64,000 nt of DNA from Vibrio aphrogenes. GTDB taxonomy: Bacteria; Pseudomonadota; Gammaproteobacteria; Enterobacterales; Vibrionaceae. The DNA lies in contig NZ_AP018689.1 in NCBI RefSeq assembly GCF_002157735.2, forward strand, positions 1,955,619-2,019,618. The letters run 5' to 3'. Below, one piece after another: positions 45,302 to 54,985 of this stretch. The notes under the pieces were generated by a model that saw only the letters and a list, made by a program, of their open reading frames with translations, was not told the origin of the DNA and made no database searches. Positions within the stretch are counted from its first letter, which is position 1; the number at the start of each line of letters is the position of its first letter. The position numbers and the translations under genes were made by a program.

Positions 45302-46762
45302 ATGAAGTCATCATTACAACTTAAGTTTGGCCAACACCTTTCTATGACTCCTCAGCTACAGCAAGCGATACGTTTGCTGCAGCTTTCTACGCTCGATTTA
45401 CAGCAAGAAATCCAAGAAGCTTTAGACTCAAATCCGCTACTCGAAGTGGATGAAAGCTTCGATGATATTGACAACGATGCTGCCAAAAACACAGCTTCCG
45501 ATGATGCGGTAGAGGCAGTTAAGGTCGACGTTGAACTGTCGGACAGCTCTGAACATATTGAGCAATCTACGATTAGTGACGATCTCAGCATTGATGCAAC
45601 TTGGGATGATGTTTACAGCGCCAATACTGGCAGTACCGGTATCAGCAATAATGATGAGCTGCCTATCTATCAAGGCGAAACCACTCAAAGCCTACAAGAT
45701 TATTTAGAATGGCAGTTAGAATTAACTCCTTTCACCGATACTGACCGCACCATTGCGCTAGCCTTATTAGACAGTTTAGACGAACACGGCTACGTGACTG
45801 AAAGCTTAGAAGACATCCAACAAAGCTTGGGCAACGATGAGATTGAATTGGACGAAATTGAAGCCGTCTTAAAACGCATTCAACAATTTGATCCACTCGG
45901 TGTGGCCTCTCGTAATCTACAAGAATGCTTACTATTACAACTGGCTATTTACCCACAAGATACCCCGTGGCTGACCGAAGCAAAAATGATCCTCAATGAG
46001 CATATCGACTCTTTAGGAAATCGCGATTACAAGCTCATCTGTAAAGAAACCAAATTAAAAGAAGATGAACTCAAACAAATTTTATCTTTAATTCAACAGC
46101 TTGATCCTAGACCTGGCAATCATATCAGTGCTGACGATATCGAGTATGTGGTCCCTGATGTTTCGGTATTTAAAGATAAAGGCAAATGGACAGTTGCGAT
46201 CAACCCCGACAGTGTGCCACGCTTAAAAGTGAATCAAGAATACGCTGCGCTGGGTAAGGGAAACAGCAGTGATGGTCAATATATACGAACCCATGTCCAA
46301 GAAGCAAAATGGCTGATCAAGAGTCTTGAAAGCCGTAATGAGACATTACTCAAAGTTGCACATTGTATTGTTGAACATCAACAAAATTTCTTTGAGTATG
46401 GGGAAGAAGCAATGAAACCTATGGTCCTCAATGATATCGCTCTGGATGTCGATATGCATGAGTCCACGATTTCTCGCGTCACAACCCAAAAATACATGCA
46501 CACACCAAGAGGAATTTTCGAACTTAAATACTTCTTCTCAAGCCATGTCAGTACGGAAACCGGAGGAGAGTGCTCTTCCACCGCTATTCGTGCTTTAATT
46601 AAAAAATTGGTTGCCGCAGAAGACAGTAAAAAGCCGTTAAGTGACAGTAAAATTGCAGCCCTTTTAGTTGAACAAGGAATACAAGTCGCAAGACGAACCA
46701 TCGCGAAATACCGCGAATCGCTCGGAATTGCGCCTTCTAGTCAACGCAAACGCCTACTGTAA
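45302..46762 (+). CDS. rpoN: RNA polymerase sigma-54 factor RpoN
   Basis: Sigma factor for -24/-12 promoters, which needs enhancer-binding ATPases. 486 aa. Region I is Gln/Leu-rich ('[20 protein letters not shown]'), region II is acidic (about 45-120), and region III holds the core-binding and helix-turn-helix parts. The RpoN box '[10 protein letters not shown]' is at 463-472. In vibrios it serves flagella, nitrogen use and quorum sensing. Followed by hpf, ptsN, rapZ and npr in the conserved order. Confidence 0.97.
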   Translation: MKSSLQLKFGQHLSMTPQLQQAIRLLQLSTLDLQQEIQEALDSNPLLEVDESFDDIDNDAAKNTASDDAVEAVKVDVELSDSSEHIEQSTISDDLSIDATWDDVYSANTGSTGISNNDELPIYQGETTQSLQDYLEWQLELTPFTDTDRTIALALLDSLDEHGYVTESLEDIQQSLGNDEIELDEIEAVLKRIQQFDPLGVASRNLQECLLLQLAIYPQDTPWLTEAKMILNEHIDSLGNRDYKLICKETKLKEDELKQILSLIQQLDPRPGNHISADDIEYVVPDVSVFKDKGKWTVAINPDSVPRLKVNQEYAALGKGNSSDGQYIRTHVQEAKWLIKSLESRNETLLKVAHCIVEHQQNFFEYGEEAMKPMVLNDIALDVDMHESTISRVTTQKYMHTPRGIFELKYFFSSHVSTETGGECSSTAIRALIKKLVAAEDSKKPLSDSKIAALLVEQGIQVARRTIAKYRESLGIAPSSQRKRLL

Positions 46763-46789
46763 ACAGTAGAAAAATAAAGAGGAACATTT

Positions 46790-47077
46790 ATGCAAATCAA
46801 TATCACAGGTCACCATATTGAGTTGACCGATGCGCTCAATGAATATGTAAAGACTAAGTTCCAGAAATTAGAACGATTTTTTGAACACATTAACAATACT
46901 CATGTGGTATTGAGAGTAGAAAAAGTTCAGCAAATAGCCGAAGCTACGCTCCATATCAATCAAGGTGAAATTCACGCTTCCTCGCAAAGTGAAAATATGT
47001 ATGCTTCAATTGACGATTTAGTCGATAAACTGGCACGTCAATTAAGCAAACACAAAGAGAAACTAAGTAGTCATTAA
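46790..47077 (+). CDS. hpf: Ribosome hibernation promoting factor HPF (short form)
   Basis: 95-residue ribosome-binding protein that drives formation of inactive 100S dimers in stationary phase. Family N-terminus 'MQINITGHHIELTDALNEYV' and basic core ending 'DKLARQLSKHKEKLSSH'. The short form without a C-terminal dimerisation domain is typical of gammaproteobacteria. Three-base gap to ptsN. Confidence 0.95.
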   Translation: MQINITGHHIELTDALNEYVKTKFQKLERFFEHINNTHVVLRVEKVQQIAEATLHINQGEIHASSQSENMYASIDDLVDKLARQLSKHKEKLSSH

Positions 47078-47079
47078 CT

Positions 47080-47523
47080 ATGCAATTAAATGAAGTATTA
47101 TCACTGGACTGCACCAAAAGCGCAGTTCAGTGTACGAGCAAAAAACGAGCTCTAGAAATCATCAGTGAAATCGCAGCACAACACAGTGGGCTAGACTCAA
47201 CTCAATTATTCGAATGTATGTTAACCAGAGAAAAAGTTGGCACTACTGGCATAGGCAATGGTATTGCTATTCCTCATGGGCGTATTTTTGATAGTGAGCA
47301 GGCCATTGCCGTCTTACTTCAATGCGAGCAACCAGTTGACTTCGATGCGATCGATAATCGTCCGGTGGACATTCTATTTGCATTGTTAGTCCCTGATGAG
47401 CAATGCAAAACGCATTTAACAACCTTGTCTTTAATGGCTGAAAAGCTCAATGATAAGGCCACGCTCAAGTTATTGCGTAATGCCCAAACCGATCAAGAAC
47501 TGTACGACATAATGGTTAACTAA
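47080..47523 (+). CDS. ptsN: Nitrogen PTS enzyme IIA PtsN
   Basis: Nitrogen-branch PTS IIA protein (147 aa), phosphorylated by NPr and acting on potassium transport and other targets. The phospho-accepting His66 is in 'AIPHGRI'. Placement between hpf and rapZ, with npr further on, gives most of the nitrogen PTS in one operon; the enzyme I partner PtsP is not in the window. Confidence 0.95.
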   Translation: MQLNEVLSLDCTKSAVQCTSKKRALEIISEIAAQHSGLDSTQLFECMLTREKVGTTGIGNGIAIPHGRIFDSEQAIAVLLQCEQPVDFDAIDNRPVDILFALLVPDEQCKTHLTTLSLMAEKLNDKATLKLLRNAQTDQELYDIMVN

Positions 47524-47526
47524 CAC

Positions 47527-48411
47527 ATGATTTCTCAATCGACTTCGTCATTACACATTACTATTGTCAGCGGTCAATCAGGCGCAGGTAAAAGTGTTGC
47601 TTTGCGTGTACTGGAAGACTTGGGCTATTACTGTGTCGATAACTTGCCGGTCAATTTATTGGATGATTTTGTTGCCTCAGTACGCACGAGCAAGCAAAAT
47701 GTCGCCGTCAGCATCGACATTCGAAACTTGCCTCAAGATCCCACTGAAATATCAAATACTTTGCAAAATTTAAAGCAAAATTATGATGTGAACTTACTGT
47801 TTCTCGATGCCGATCAATCCACCTTATTAAAACGCTACAGTGAAACTCGACGTATTCACCCGCTCTCCATGCACAAAGAAAAGCTTTCTCTTGAGCAAGC
47901 GATTCTTCTCGAAAAGTCGCTGTTACTCAATCTAAAAGAAGAAGCCGACTTAGTGCTAGATAGCTCTAACCTCTCTTTACATGAATTGAGTGAAACCATA
48001 CGCATTCGAGTACAAGGTCGAGATTCAAAAGAATTAGTGATGGTGTTTGAGTCATTTGGTTTCAAATATGGCCTACCAAACGATGCCGATTATGTTTTTG
48101 ATGTACGCTTTTTACCCAACCCACACTGGGTGCCAGAACTTCGCCCTCTAACCGGGTTAGATCAGCCGATCATTGAATTTCTGTCCCAAGAAAAAGATGT
48201 GGTTGAATTACAAAGCAGTATTGAAGGCTTCATTAAACAGTGGCTCCCTTTACTAGAGAAAAATAATCGCAGTTATTTAACCGTTGCAATTGGCTGTACT
48301 GGAGGCAAGCACCGTTCAGTGTATCTCACTCAGCAACTGGGTGAACACTTCAAAGCGCTCGGCCATCAAGTGCAAATTCGCCACACCAGCTTAGAGAAGC
48401 ATCATTCATGA
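47527..48411 (+). CDS. rapZ: RNase adapter protein RapZ
   Basis: Binds GlmZ-type small RNAs and hands them to RNase E, tuning glucosamine-6-phosphate synthase. 294 aa. Walker A 'GQSGAGKS' at 16-23, a middle region with 'TRRIHPLS', and a C-terminal domain with '[17 protein letters not shown]'. The last four bases overlap npr. Confidence 0.95.
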   Translation: MISQSTSSLHITIVSGQSGAGKSVALRVLEDLGYYCVDNLPVNLLDDFVASVRTSKQNVAVSIDIRNLPQDPTEISNTLQNLKQNYDVNLLFLDADQSTLLKRYSETRRIHPLSMHKEKLSLEQAILLEKSLLLNLKEEADLVLDSSNLSLHELSETIRIRVQGRDSKELVMVFESFGFKYGLPNDADYVFDVRFLPNPHWVPELRPLTGLDQPIIEFLSQEKDVVELQSSIEGFIKQWLPLLEKNNRSYLTVAIGCTGGKHRSVYLTQQLGEHFKALGHQVQIRHTSLEKHHS

Positions 48412-48683
48412 ATAAACGACAACAAACGGTACTTATCCAAAACCGCTTAGGCTTGCATGCTCGCGCCGCAATTAAATTGGTCGAGCTGGCACAGAGCTTT
48501 GATGCGATTGTAACGATAAAATCCGACGGCCGCGAAGTGACTGCCGACAGCGTGATGGGTATCTTATTGCTGGATTCAGCTCAAGGACAATATATTGATA
48601 TCATTGCCGAAGGCTCACAAGCAGAAGCCGCTTTAACCGCAATTTGTGCATTAGTTGAACAAAAATTTGATGAGGCAGAATAA
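48408..48683 (+). CDS. npr: Nitrogen PTS phosphocarrier NPr
   Basis: 91-residue HPr-like carrier between enzyme I-Ntr and PtsN. The phosphorylated His17 is in '[10 protein letters not shown]', and '[20 protein letters not shown]' fits the family. Overlap ATGA with rapZ. The last gene of the rpoN operon; no T-run terminator is obvious in the 170-bp gap before mgtE. Confidence 0.95.
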   Translation: MNKRQQTVLIQNRLGLHARAAIKLVELAQSFDAIVTIKSDGREVTADSVMGILLLDSAQGQYIDIIAEGSQAEAALTAICALVEQKFDEAE

Positions 48684-48855
48684 CATCCCGATAACAAACC
48701 TAAGAAAATGCCTACTTATTTGCTCCTACCACCCGTTATTGCTTGCCTTTTTCAATAAAAATTCTGTTTTAAAACACCATTCAACCTGACATTTCACTAT
48801 AAATTAGGCTAATATTCACACCTCAATATTTTAGGTGTAATTAGGAGGAGAGTTA

Positions 48856-50226
48856 ATGGCTGAACAACAAGAGTTTGAACTCACCCATCAGACCCTCCAA
48901 GAAGTCAGTGAAGCGCTTGATAATGGCCGCTTTGTCCATGTTCGTCGTCAATTACAAGACATGGAACCTGAAGATATTGCTCACCTTTTAGAGGCTTCTC
49001 CTCATAAAAGCCGTGACGTGCTTTGGCAGCTTACCGACCCTGAAGATTACGGTGAAATCCTTGATGAGCTTTCTGAAGACATCAAAGACAGCATCGTATC
49101 GAAAATGGCACCAGAAATTCTGGCCGAAGCTACTGAAGGCATGGACACCGATGATGTCGCTTATGTCTTACGTAGTTTGCCAGATGATGTTTCGCGTGAA
49201 GTCCTTGACCAAATGGACTCTGCCGATCGTCAACGTGTCGAAATGGCGCTCTCCTACTCTGAGGATACCGCCGGTGGATTAATGAACACCGACGTGATCA
49301 CGATTCGTAGTGATGTCGATGTCGATGTGGTCTTACGTTATCTGCGCATGAAAGGTGAGCTACCTGCTGCAACCGATGCGTTATATGTGATTGACAGTGA
49401 AAGCAAACTCATTGGTCACTTATCCATCACCGCATTAATTACCTCTCAGACAACCACCCCAATTACTGAGTTAATGGAAGACGCTGATGAAGCCATTTCT
49501 GTTGATACCAGTGACACTGAAGTGGCTAACTTGTTTGAACGTCGTAATTGGGTATCAGCACCGGTTGTCAATGCGGAAGGACAATTAGTTGGTCGTATTA
49601 CCATCGATGACGTGGTAGACGTTATCCGTGAAGATGCCGAACACTCCATGATGAGTATGGCGGGTTTGGATGATGATGAAGATACCTTCGCCCCTGTCGT
49701 AAAATCCGTTCGCCGTCGTAGCGTTTGGCTAGGTGCCAACGTCCTTGCTGCGCTTGCTGCCGCCTCCGTTTCTAACATGTTTGAAGGCACGCTCGCACAA
49801 ATGGCTTCTGTTGCGGTGTTAATGACTATTGTACCATCCATGGGCGGAGTCGCCGGTAACCAAACCGTTGCTCTGGTTATTCGTGGTTTGGCCCTGGGTC
49901 ATATCGGTAATACCAACCAACGTTCCTTATTACTAAAAGAAGCCGCGATTGGTTTATTAAACGGTATCCTTTGGGCCTGTATCATTGGTGGTATCGTCAT
50001 TGCGTGGAAAGGTAGCTTGGTGCTTGGGGTTATCATGGCAGCCGCAATGCTTGCAAACCTATTAGCGGCTGGGGTCGCTGGGGTAACTATTCCTATCTTA
50101 CTGAAGAAAATGAATATCGATCCAGCATTGGCTGGCGGAATGGCATTAACGACCGTAACTGATATGGTTGGGTTATCCGCGTTCCTAGGTCTAGCGACCT
50201 TGATGATTAAGTTGAATATGATTTAA
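48856..50226 (+). CDS. mgtE: Magnesium transporter MgtE
   Basis: Dimeric Mg2+ channel, 456 aa. An N-terminal alpha-solenoid (about 20-130; 'LLEASPHKSRDVLWQLTDPE') and two CBS domains (about 140-255) act as the magnesium sensor. Five membrane helices follow, with 'VPSMGGVAGNQTVALVIRGL' and 'GGMALTTVTDMVGL' lining the pore. Ribosome site AGGAGG is strong. With corA in this window the organism has two magnesium channels close by. Confidence 0.95.
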   Translation: MAEQQEFELTHQTLQEVSEALDNGRFVHVRRQLQDMEPEDIAHLLEASPHKSRDVLWQLTDPEDYGEILDELSEDIKDSIVSKMAPEILAEATEGMDTDDVAYVLRSLPDDVSREVLDQMDSADRQRVEMALSYSEDTAGGLMNTDVITIRSDVDVDVVLRYLRMKGELPAATDALYVIDSESKLIGHLSITALITSQTTTPITELMEDADEAISVDTSDTEVANLFERRNWVSAPVVNAEGQLVGRITIDDVVDVIREDAEHSMMSMAGLDDDEDTFAPVVKSVRRRSVWLGANVLAALAAASVSNMFEGTLAQMASVAVLMTIVPSMGGVAGNQTVALVIRGLALGHIGNTNQRSLLLKEAAIGLLNGILWACIIGGIVIAWKGSLVLGVIMAAAMLANLLAAGVAGVTIPILLKKMNIDPALAGGMALTTVTDMVGLSAFLGLATLMIKLNMI

Positions 50227-50230
50227 CGAA

Positions 50231-50341
50231 ACTCGAAATCTCGGGCGCTTTGCTGCTCGTTACTCGAAACATCCTGCGACTGATTTATTATCAACGCAGG
50301 ACGTTTTGCTTTTTCGAGCCACAAGAAACGAGATTCCGATA
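50231..50341. repeat. Nested inverted repeats between mgtE and pmbA
   Basis: Outer arms CGAAATCTCG/CGAGATTCCG and inner arms TCCTGCG/CGCAGGA fold into one long imperfect hairpin. It separates convergent genes and probably ends both. Part of it (GGCGCTTTGCTGCTCGTTACTCG) belongs to the intergenic repeat family also seen at 16640. Confidence 0.55.
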
Positions 50342-50350
50342 AACGTCTAC

Positions 50351-51694
50351 CTATTCTCCCGCGATCTTCATGCCATCAATTAAAATCGAGCCCGTCTGGA
50401 TTTGTGAGCGCGTTTCAACATCAGTCCCAACCGCGGAGATATGGTTAAACATCTCTTGTAAGTTACCAGCAATGGTAATTTCTGACACTGGGTACTGAAT
50501 TACTCCATTCTCAACCCAGAAGCCGGCCGCGCCACGTGAGTAATCCCCTGTGACCATATTAACGCCTTGTCCCATCAATTCTGTCACAATTAAACCCGTG
50601 CCCATTTCTTTAACTAGTTGAGCAAAGTCTTGACCTGTGGATTGAACAAACCAGTTATGAATCCCACCAGCATGGCCCGTTGGGGTCATTGCCATTTTAC
50701 GGGCCGCATAACTCGTTAATAAATACGTCGCCAGCACCCCATCGCTCACAATTTGTCTCTCTTGCGTTGCCACACCTTCACTATCAAAAGCGCCTGACGC
50801 CAGACCACGAAGAATATGTGGCTTCTCAGCGATATTAAACCAGCTTGGCAAAATTTGTGTGTCTAGACGATCAAGTAAGAACGACGATTTACGGTAAAGA
50901 TTACCACCGCTAATGGCCATAACTAAATGTCCAAGCAATCCGGTTGCAACATCGGCTTGGAATAACACCGGATAGTGGCCAGTTTTCACTTGGCGAGGGT
51001 CAAGGCGCTCGACCGTTTTCTTCGCCGCTTCAAGCCCTACACTTTCAGGTGTCCATAAGTCGTCTTTATGGCGTGCGATGGTGTAGCTGTAATCACGTTC
51101 CATTTCACCATTTTTACCAGCGCCAATCACACTGCAACTTAAACTATGACGGCTTGATGCGTTGCTTACTAATAAGCCGTGGCTATTACCATACACTTTG
51201 ATGCCGTAATGGCTATCGTAGCTCGCACCATCACTTTGTTTAATTTTATCGCTGTACTCTAACGCGGCTTGCTCTGCGCGGATCGCCATTTGTGAAGCGT
51301 AATCAGGGTTTGGCTCATCAGGATGGAATAAATCAAGATCAGGCACATGTTTTACCATGAGATCTTTCGGTGCAGGGCCGGCATAAGGATCTGGTGAGGT
51401 AAACTTAGCAATATCAAGAGCGGCTGCAACGGCTTTTTGAATCGCCACATCACTTAAATCAGAGGTTGAAGCACTGCCTTTGCATTGCCCGCGATACACG
51501 GTGATCCCCAGCGCACCATCACTATTAAATTCAACATTTTCAACTTCACAAGCGTGCGTCGTTACACTGATACCGGTGGTTTTGGTAATGGCCACTTCAA
51601 CCGCATCGGCACTCACTTGAGCGGTTTCTAATGCTTTGGCAACGGCGGCTTCCAGTTCGATTTTCTGCTGTGCAATTTGCTGTTTTGCGTCCAT
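50351..51694 (-). CDS. pmbA: Metalloprotease PmbA (TldE)
   Basis: Partner of TldD in the TldD/E protease that matures microcins and degrades unfolded peptides in the cytosol. About 447 aa from the ATG at 51694, which has AAGAG at suitable distance; an ATG six codons upstream (51712) is also possible. Motifs: '[13 protein letters not shown]', '[19 protein letters not shown]' and '[19 protein letters not shown]'. As in the family, the metal-binding HExxxH is absent. tldD lies 800 bp upstream on the same strand, with yjgA opposite in between. Confidence 0.94.
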   Translation of the reverse strand: MDAKQQIAQQKIELEAAVAKALETAQVSADAVEVAITKTTGISVTTHACEVENVEFNSDGALGITVYRGQCKGSASTSDLSDVAIQKAVAAALDIAKFTSPDPYAGPAPKDLMVKHVPDLDLFHPDEPNPDYASQMAIRAEQAALEYSDKIKQSDGASYDSHYGIKVYGNSHGLLVSNASSRHSLSCSVIGAGKNGEMERDYSYTIARHKDDLWTPESVGLEAAKKTVERLDPRQVKTGHYPVLFQADVATGLLGHLVMAISGGNLYRKSSFLLDRLDTQILPSWFNIAEKPHILRGLASGAFDSEGVATQERQIVSDGVLATYLLTSYAARKMAMTPTGHAGGIHNWFVQSTGQDFAQLVKEMGTGLIVTELMGQGVNMVTGDYSRGAAGFWVENGVIQYPVSEITIAGNLQEMFNHISAVGTDVETRSQIQTGSILIDGMKIAGE

Positions 51695-51817
51695 ATCCAC
51701 TCTTAATTTCATTTATTTCACTGTCATTGTCTCTAGGATAACAAGAATTTCGCTTTCTCCCCATAATTCTTGCTAAAATAGCTAAATAAACCTCAATACA
51801 ACCAATAAGTAGAAATT

Positions 51818-52339
51818 ATGGCTCGTAAAAATCAAAAAGCACCTTGGGAAGAGGAAGAAGAAATCATTTGGGTAAGTAAAACCGAAATGAAAAATGACAT
51901 GGAGGCTTTACAGAAACTAGGTGAAGAATTAGTCGGTTTAAAACCGGCTGCTTTAGAAAAATTTCCATTAGATGATGATTTACGTGAAGCGATTGCCAAT
52001 GCACAACGTTTTAAAAACGAAGCCAAGCGCCGCCAACTTCAATACATCGGAAAGTTAATGCGCCAAGTGGATCCAGAGCCTATCCAAGCTGAACTGGATA
52101 AACTGCGTAACAAGCACTCACAAGCGACTGCTGAGTTACACAAGCTAGAGCAAATGCGTGATCGTATTATAACTGACATTGATCCGGCGATTGAAGAAGT
52201 GATGGACGAGTATCCTGAAGCCGATCGTCAACGCTTACGCCAATTAGCTCGTCAAGCGCAAAAAGAAAAAGGCGGCAATAAGCCACCTAAAGCATCAAGA
52301 GAGATCTTTCAGATATTGAAGGCGTTGAAGGGGCTTTAA
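51818..52339 (+). CDS. yjgA: Ribosome-associated protein YjgA (DarP)
   Basis: 173-residue highly charged protein of the DUF615 family, which binds late 50S precursors. It opens '[20 protein letters not shown]', contains '[19 protein letters not shown]' and '[19 protein letters not shown]', and ends '[13 protein letters not shown]', all typical. It is single-copy and divergent from pmbA, sharing the 105-bp gap. Confidence 0.93.
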   Translation: MARKNQKAPWEEEEEIIWVSKTEMKNDMEALQKLGEELVGLKPAALEKFPLDDDLREAIANAQRFKNEAKRRQLQYIGKLMRQVDPEPIQAELDKLRNKHSQATAELHKLEQMRDRIITDIDPAIEEVMDEYPEADRQRLRQLARQAQKEKGGNKPPKASREIFQILKALKGL

Positions 52340-52346
52340 AGCGAAA

Positions 52347-52380
52347 AGAAAGTAGCGAGAGCCGAGTACGCTTCGCTTCG
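52347..52380 (+). repeat. Copy of the GAAGCGAAGCG intergenic repeat after yjgA
   Basis: The segment GAGTACGCTTCGCTTCGAAA is the reverse complement of a TCGAAGCGAAGCGTACTC word, close to the units at 16640-16680. A further degenerate patch lies at 52450-52505. Confidence 0.5.
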
Positions 52381-52381
52381 A

Positions 52382-52426
52382 AAACCGGGAAAAAGCCAAA
52401 GCATGCTCAATCCCGGTTTATTTTTA
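52382..52426. terminator. Terminator between yjgA and tldD
   Basis: Stem AAACCGGGA/TCCCGGTTT around a loop of 20 nt, then a T-rich tail on the + strand. Serves yjgA and perhaps, from the other side, tldD. Confidence 0.7.
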
Positions 52427-52518
52427 TGGCAACAATTTACTCTTTTTCACGCAACACGTAACACGCGACTCGACACTGCTCTTCGGCTCACGAGTGAAGC
52501 GTCCTCATATCTCGCCTC

Positions 52519-53967
52519 TTACTGCGTTCCACCAACAGTAATCGAATCCAATTTCAATGTTGGTTGACCGACGCCAACCGGCACGCTTTGACCCGCTTTA
52601 CCACACACGCCAACGCCTTTATCAATCGATAAATCATTCCCTACCATAGACACTTGTTGCATGGCTTCAATGCCAGAACCCACTAAGGTCGCCCCTTTAA
52701 CAGGACGTGTGATTTTACCATCTTCAATTAAGTAAGCTTCTGAGGCTGAGAACACAAACTTACCGGAAGTAATGTCCACTTGACCACCACCAAAGTTTGG
52801 AGCGTATAAGCCTTTTTTGATCGTTGAGATGATCTCTTCCGGCGTATGCTCACCCGGTAGCATATAAGTGTTGGTCATACGAGGCATCGGCAGATGTGCA
52901 TAAGACTCACGACGCCCATTACCGGTTGGTGCTACGCCCATTAAGCCCGCATTATGTTTATCTTGCATATAGCCTTTCAAAACGCCGTTTTCAATCAAGG
53001 TATTGTATTGCCCAGCTACGCCTTCATCGTCAATATTCAATGAACCACGCAAATCTTTTAACGTGCCATCATCCACGATAGTACAAAGGTCAGAAGTCAC
53101 TTTTTGACCCAACTTGCCAGAAAATACCGACGATTGTTTACGGTTAAAGTCACCTTCTAAACCATGACCGACAGCCTCATGCAATAAGACGCCCGGCCAA
53201 CCTGAGCCTAATACTACCGGCATGGTTCCCGCTGGAGCTTCACCCGCTTCTAAGTTTACTAAAGCTTGACGTATTGCTTCATCGGCAAAGTGAATGGCTT
53301 GGGTTTTGCCATCTTCTTGCGTTTGCATGAACACTTGGTAGCCATAGCGTCCGCCGCCACCAGCACTGCCACGTTCACGGCGCTCGCCACGTTGGACAAG
53401 CACACTAATAGACAATCTTACCAAAGGACGAATATCGCCGGCATAAGTTCCATCCGTCGCCGCTACTAACACTTGTTCGTATACGCCACTTAAACTCACC
53501 GAGACTTCTTGAACTAAAGGCTCTTTGCTACGAATGTAGGCATCAATTTGTTTAAGCAACTCAATCTTCTGTTGCTTATCTAGGCTTTCAAGTGGGTTCA
53601 CCGCTTGGTAAATCTGCGGGGTAGCTTGTCGAGTCAACGCTTTCACTTGCGCATGTTGACCTTGCTGAGCAATACCGCGTGCCGCCGTTGCACTTAGCGT
53701 TAAGCCATTAAGATCAATTTGATCTGAATATGCAAAACCAGTTTTTTCACCCGCAATGGCACGGATACCAACCCCACGGTCAATATTAAATGAGCCATCT
53801 TTAATGATGCTGTCTTCTAAAACTAACGATTCATGCCAGCTGGATTGGAAGTAAATATCGGCATAATCGATATGACGAGTAGCAATATTCGCTAACGTAT
53901 TATGGATATCGCTCTCGGTTAAGCCCGATGGTGCGAGTAATGCGTCTTCAACCTTAGTAAGTGTCAT
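52519..53967 (-). CDS. tldD: Metalloprotease TldD
   Basis: Catalytic subunit of the TldD/E protease. 482 aa. Zinc motif '[13 protein letters not shown]' with HExxxH at 263-268 and a further conserved '[11 protein letters not shown]' region near 203-213. The family ending '[20 protein letters not shown]' is present. It sits downstream of the nitrilase gene, 34 bp apart, in the yhdP-nit-tldD order of vibrios. Confidence 0.96.
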   Translation of the reverse strand: MTLTKVEDALLAPSGLTESDIHNTLANIATRHIDYADIYFQSSWHESLVLEDSIIKDGSFNIDRGVGIRAIAGEKTGFAYSDQIDLNGLTLSATAARGIAQQGQHAQVKALTRQATPQIYQAVNPLESLDKQQKIELLKQIDAYIRSKEPLVQEVSVSLSGVYEQVLVAATDGTYAGDIRPLVRLSISVLVQRGERRERGSAGGGGRYGYQVFMQTQEDGKTQAIHFADEAIRQALVNLEAGEAPAGTMPVVLGSGWPGVLLHEAVGHGLEGDFNRKQSSVFSGKLGQKVTSDLCTIVDDGTLKDLRGSLNIDDEGVAGQYNTLIENGVLKGYMQDKHNAGLMGVAPTGNGRRESYAHLPMPRMTNTYMLPGEHTPEEIISTIKKGLYAPNFGGGQVDITSGKFVFSASEAYLIEDGKITRPVKGATLVGSGIEAMQQVSMVGNDLSIDKGVGVCGKAGQSVPVGVGQPTLKLDSITVGGTQ

Positions 53968-54001
53968 AGATACCTGTCATGTGTAATAGCAAAGACCTAC
54001 G

Positions 54002-54850
54002 CTAATTCGAGTCTTTGCTATGGTTCAAAGTAATGTCAAACCGAGCGTGTTGCATCACTGGCATGCTCGCTCGAATGGTTTGGTTGATTTGATGATCTAT
54101 GGTAACGGTTATAAAGCCTGCTGTCTCGGATAAAGATCCGACGACCTGCCCCCAAGGGTCTATCACCATAGAATGTCCCCAGGTTTGTCGCCCACATGGA
54201 TGGGTGCCTACTTGTCCCACAGCCACAATCCAGCATTGGGTTTCGATAGCTCGAGCTCGTAACAAGCTTTCCCAGTGCGCTTGTCCAGTGACATAAGTAA
54301 AGGCCGCGGGTACGACAATCACCTCCGCGCCCTGATTACGAAGTTGCTGAAATAAGGCCGGGAAACGTAAGTCATAACAAATAGAAAGCCCAATACAAGC
54401 CAGCGGGGTTTGCGCCACCACGACTCGGTCGCCCGCTACAAAGGTTTCCGATTCTCGATATCGTTGATGCCCATCGGCAACGTCCACATCAAACATGTGT
54501 AACTTGTCGTAATCAGCGCACAATAGCCCTTGTGGAGAAAAGACTAAACAAGTGGTCTTGACTCCTTGTGAGCAACGAATCGGAAAAGAACCAACCACTA
54601 ACCACACTTGATAATCTTGGGCCAATTGCGCCAGTCGTGCTTGCAGTGGCCCTTGATTGAGCGGCTCGGCCTGTTGGTGATAATCTGCTTTTTGACCAAA
54701 TACGATGGCATTTTCCGGTAATACCACCCAATCGGCACGCTGCTGACAATCGGCCTGCATGAGTTGCAATTGCTGCTCAATAAAAGCCAAATTAACGTCA
54801 GGTGTCGGTCCTGACGTCATTTGAATTAACCCGACTTTTGACATATTCAC
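54002..54850 (-). CDS. Nitrilase-superfamily amidase, probably deaminated glutathione amidase
   Basis: 282 aa carbon-nitrogen hydrolase. The catalytic triad is visible: Glu46 in 'VVLPENAIVF', Lys116 in 'DYDKLHMFDVDV' and Cys158 in 'SICYDLRFPALF'. The 'KLHMFDVDV' and 'YDLRFPAL' motifs match the Nit1 branch, which repairs deaminated glutathione made by transaminase errors. Vibrio copies sit between yhdP and tldD. The true substrate is inference; other branch enzymes act on omega-amides. Confidence 0.85.
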   Translation of the reverse strand: MNMSKVGLIQMTSGPTPDVNLAFIEQQLQLMQADCQQRADWVVLPENAIVFGQKADYHQQAEPLNQGPLQARLAQLAQDYQVWLVVGSFPIRCSQGVKTTCLVFSPQGLLCADYDKLHMFDVDVADGHQRYRESETFVAGDRVVVAQTPLACIGLSICYDLRFPALFQQLRNQGAEVIVVPAAFTYVTGQAHWESLLRARAIETQCWIVAVGQVGTHPCGRQTWGHSMVIDPWGQVVGSLSETAGFITVTIDHQINQTIRASMPVMQHARFDITLNHSKDSN

Positions 54851-54985
54851 TCCTTTGAATAGTGGCGCTTTGGTCTAGCTATCATTTAGCTTTATTATCA
54901 CTTAGCTTTATTATCATTTGGCCTTGTTGCCTTGTAGCTCGACTATCATTTAGTTTTCCTAACTAACCTCATTCGTCCTTTGTCG

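Noticed and set aside
48684..48855. M-box-like magnesium riboswitch before mgtE
   Set aside because: The gap is short and shows no clear multi-helix structure; only a strong AGGAGG ribosome site is evident.
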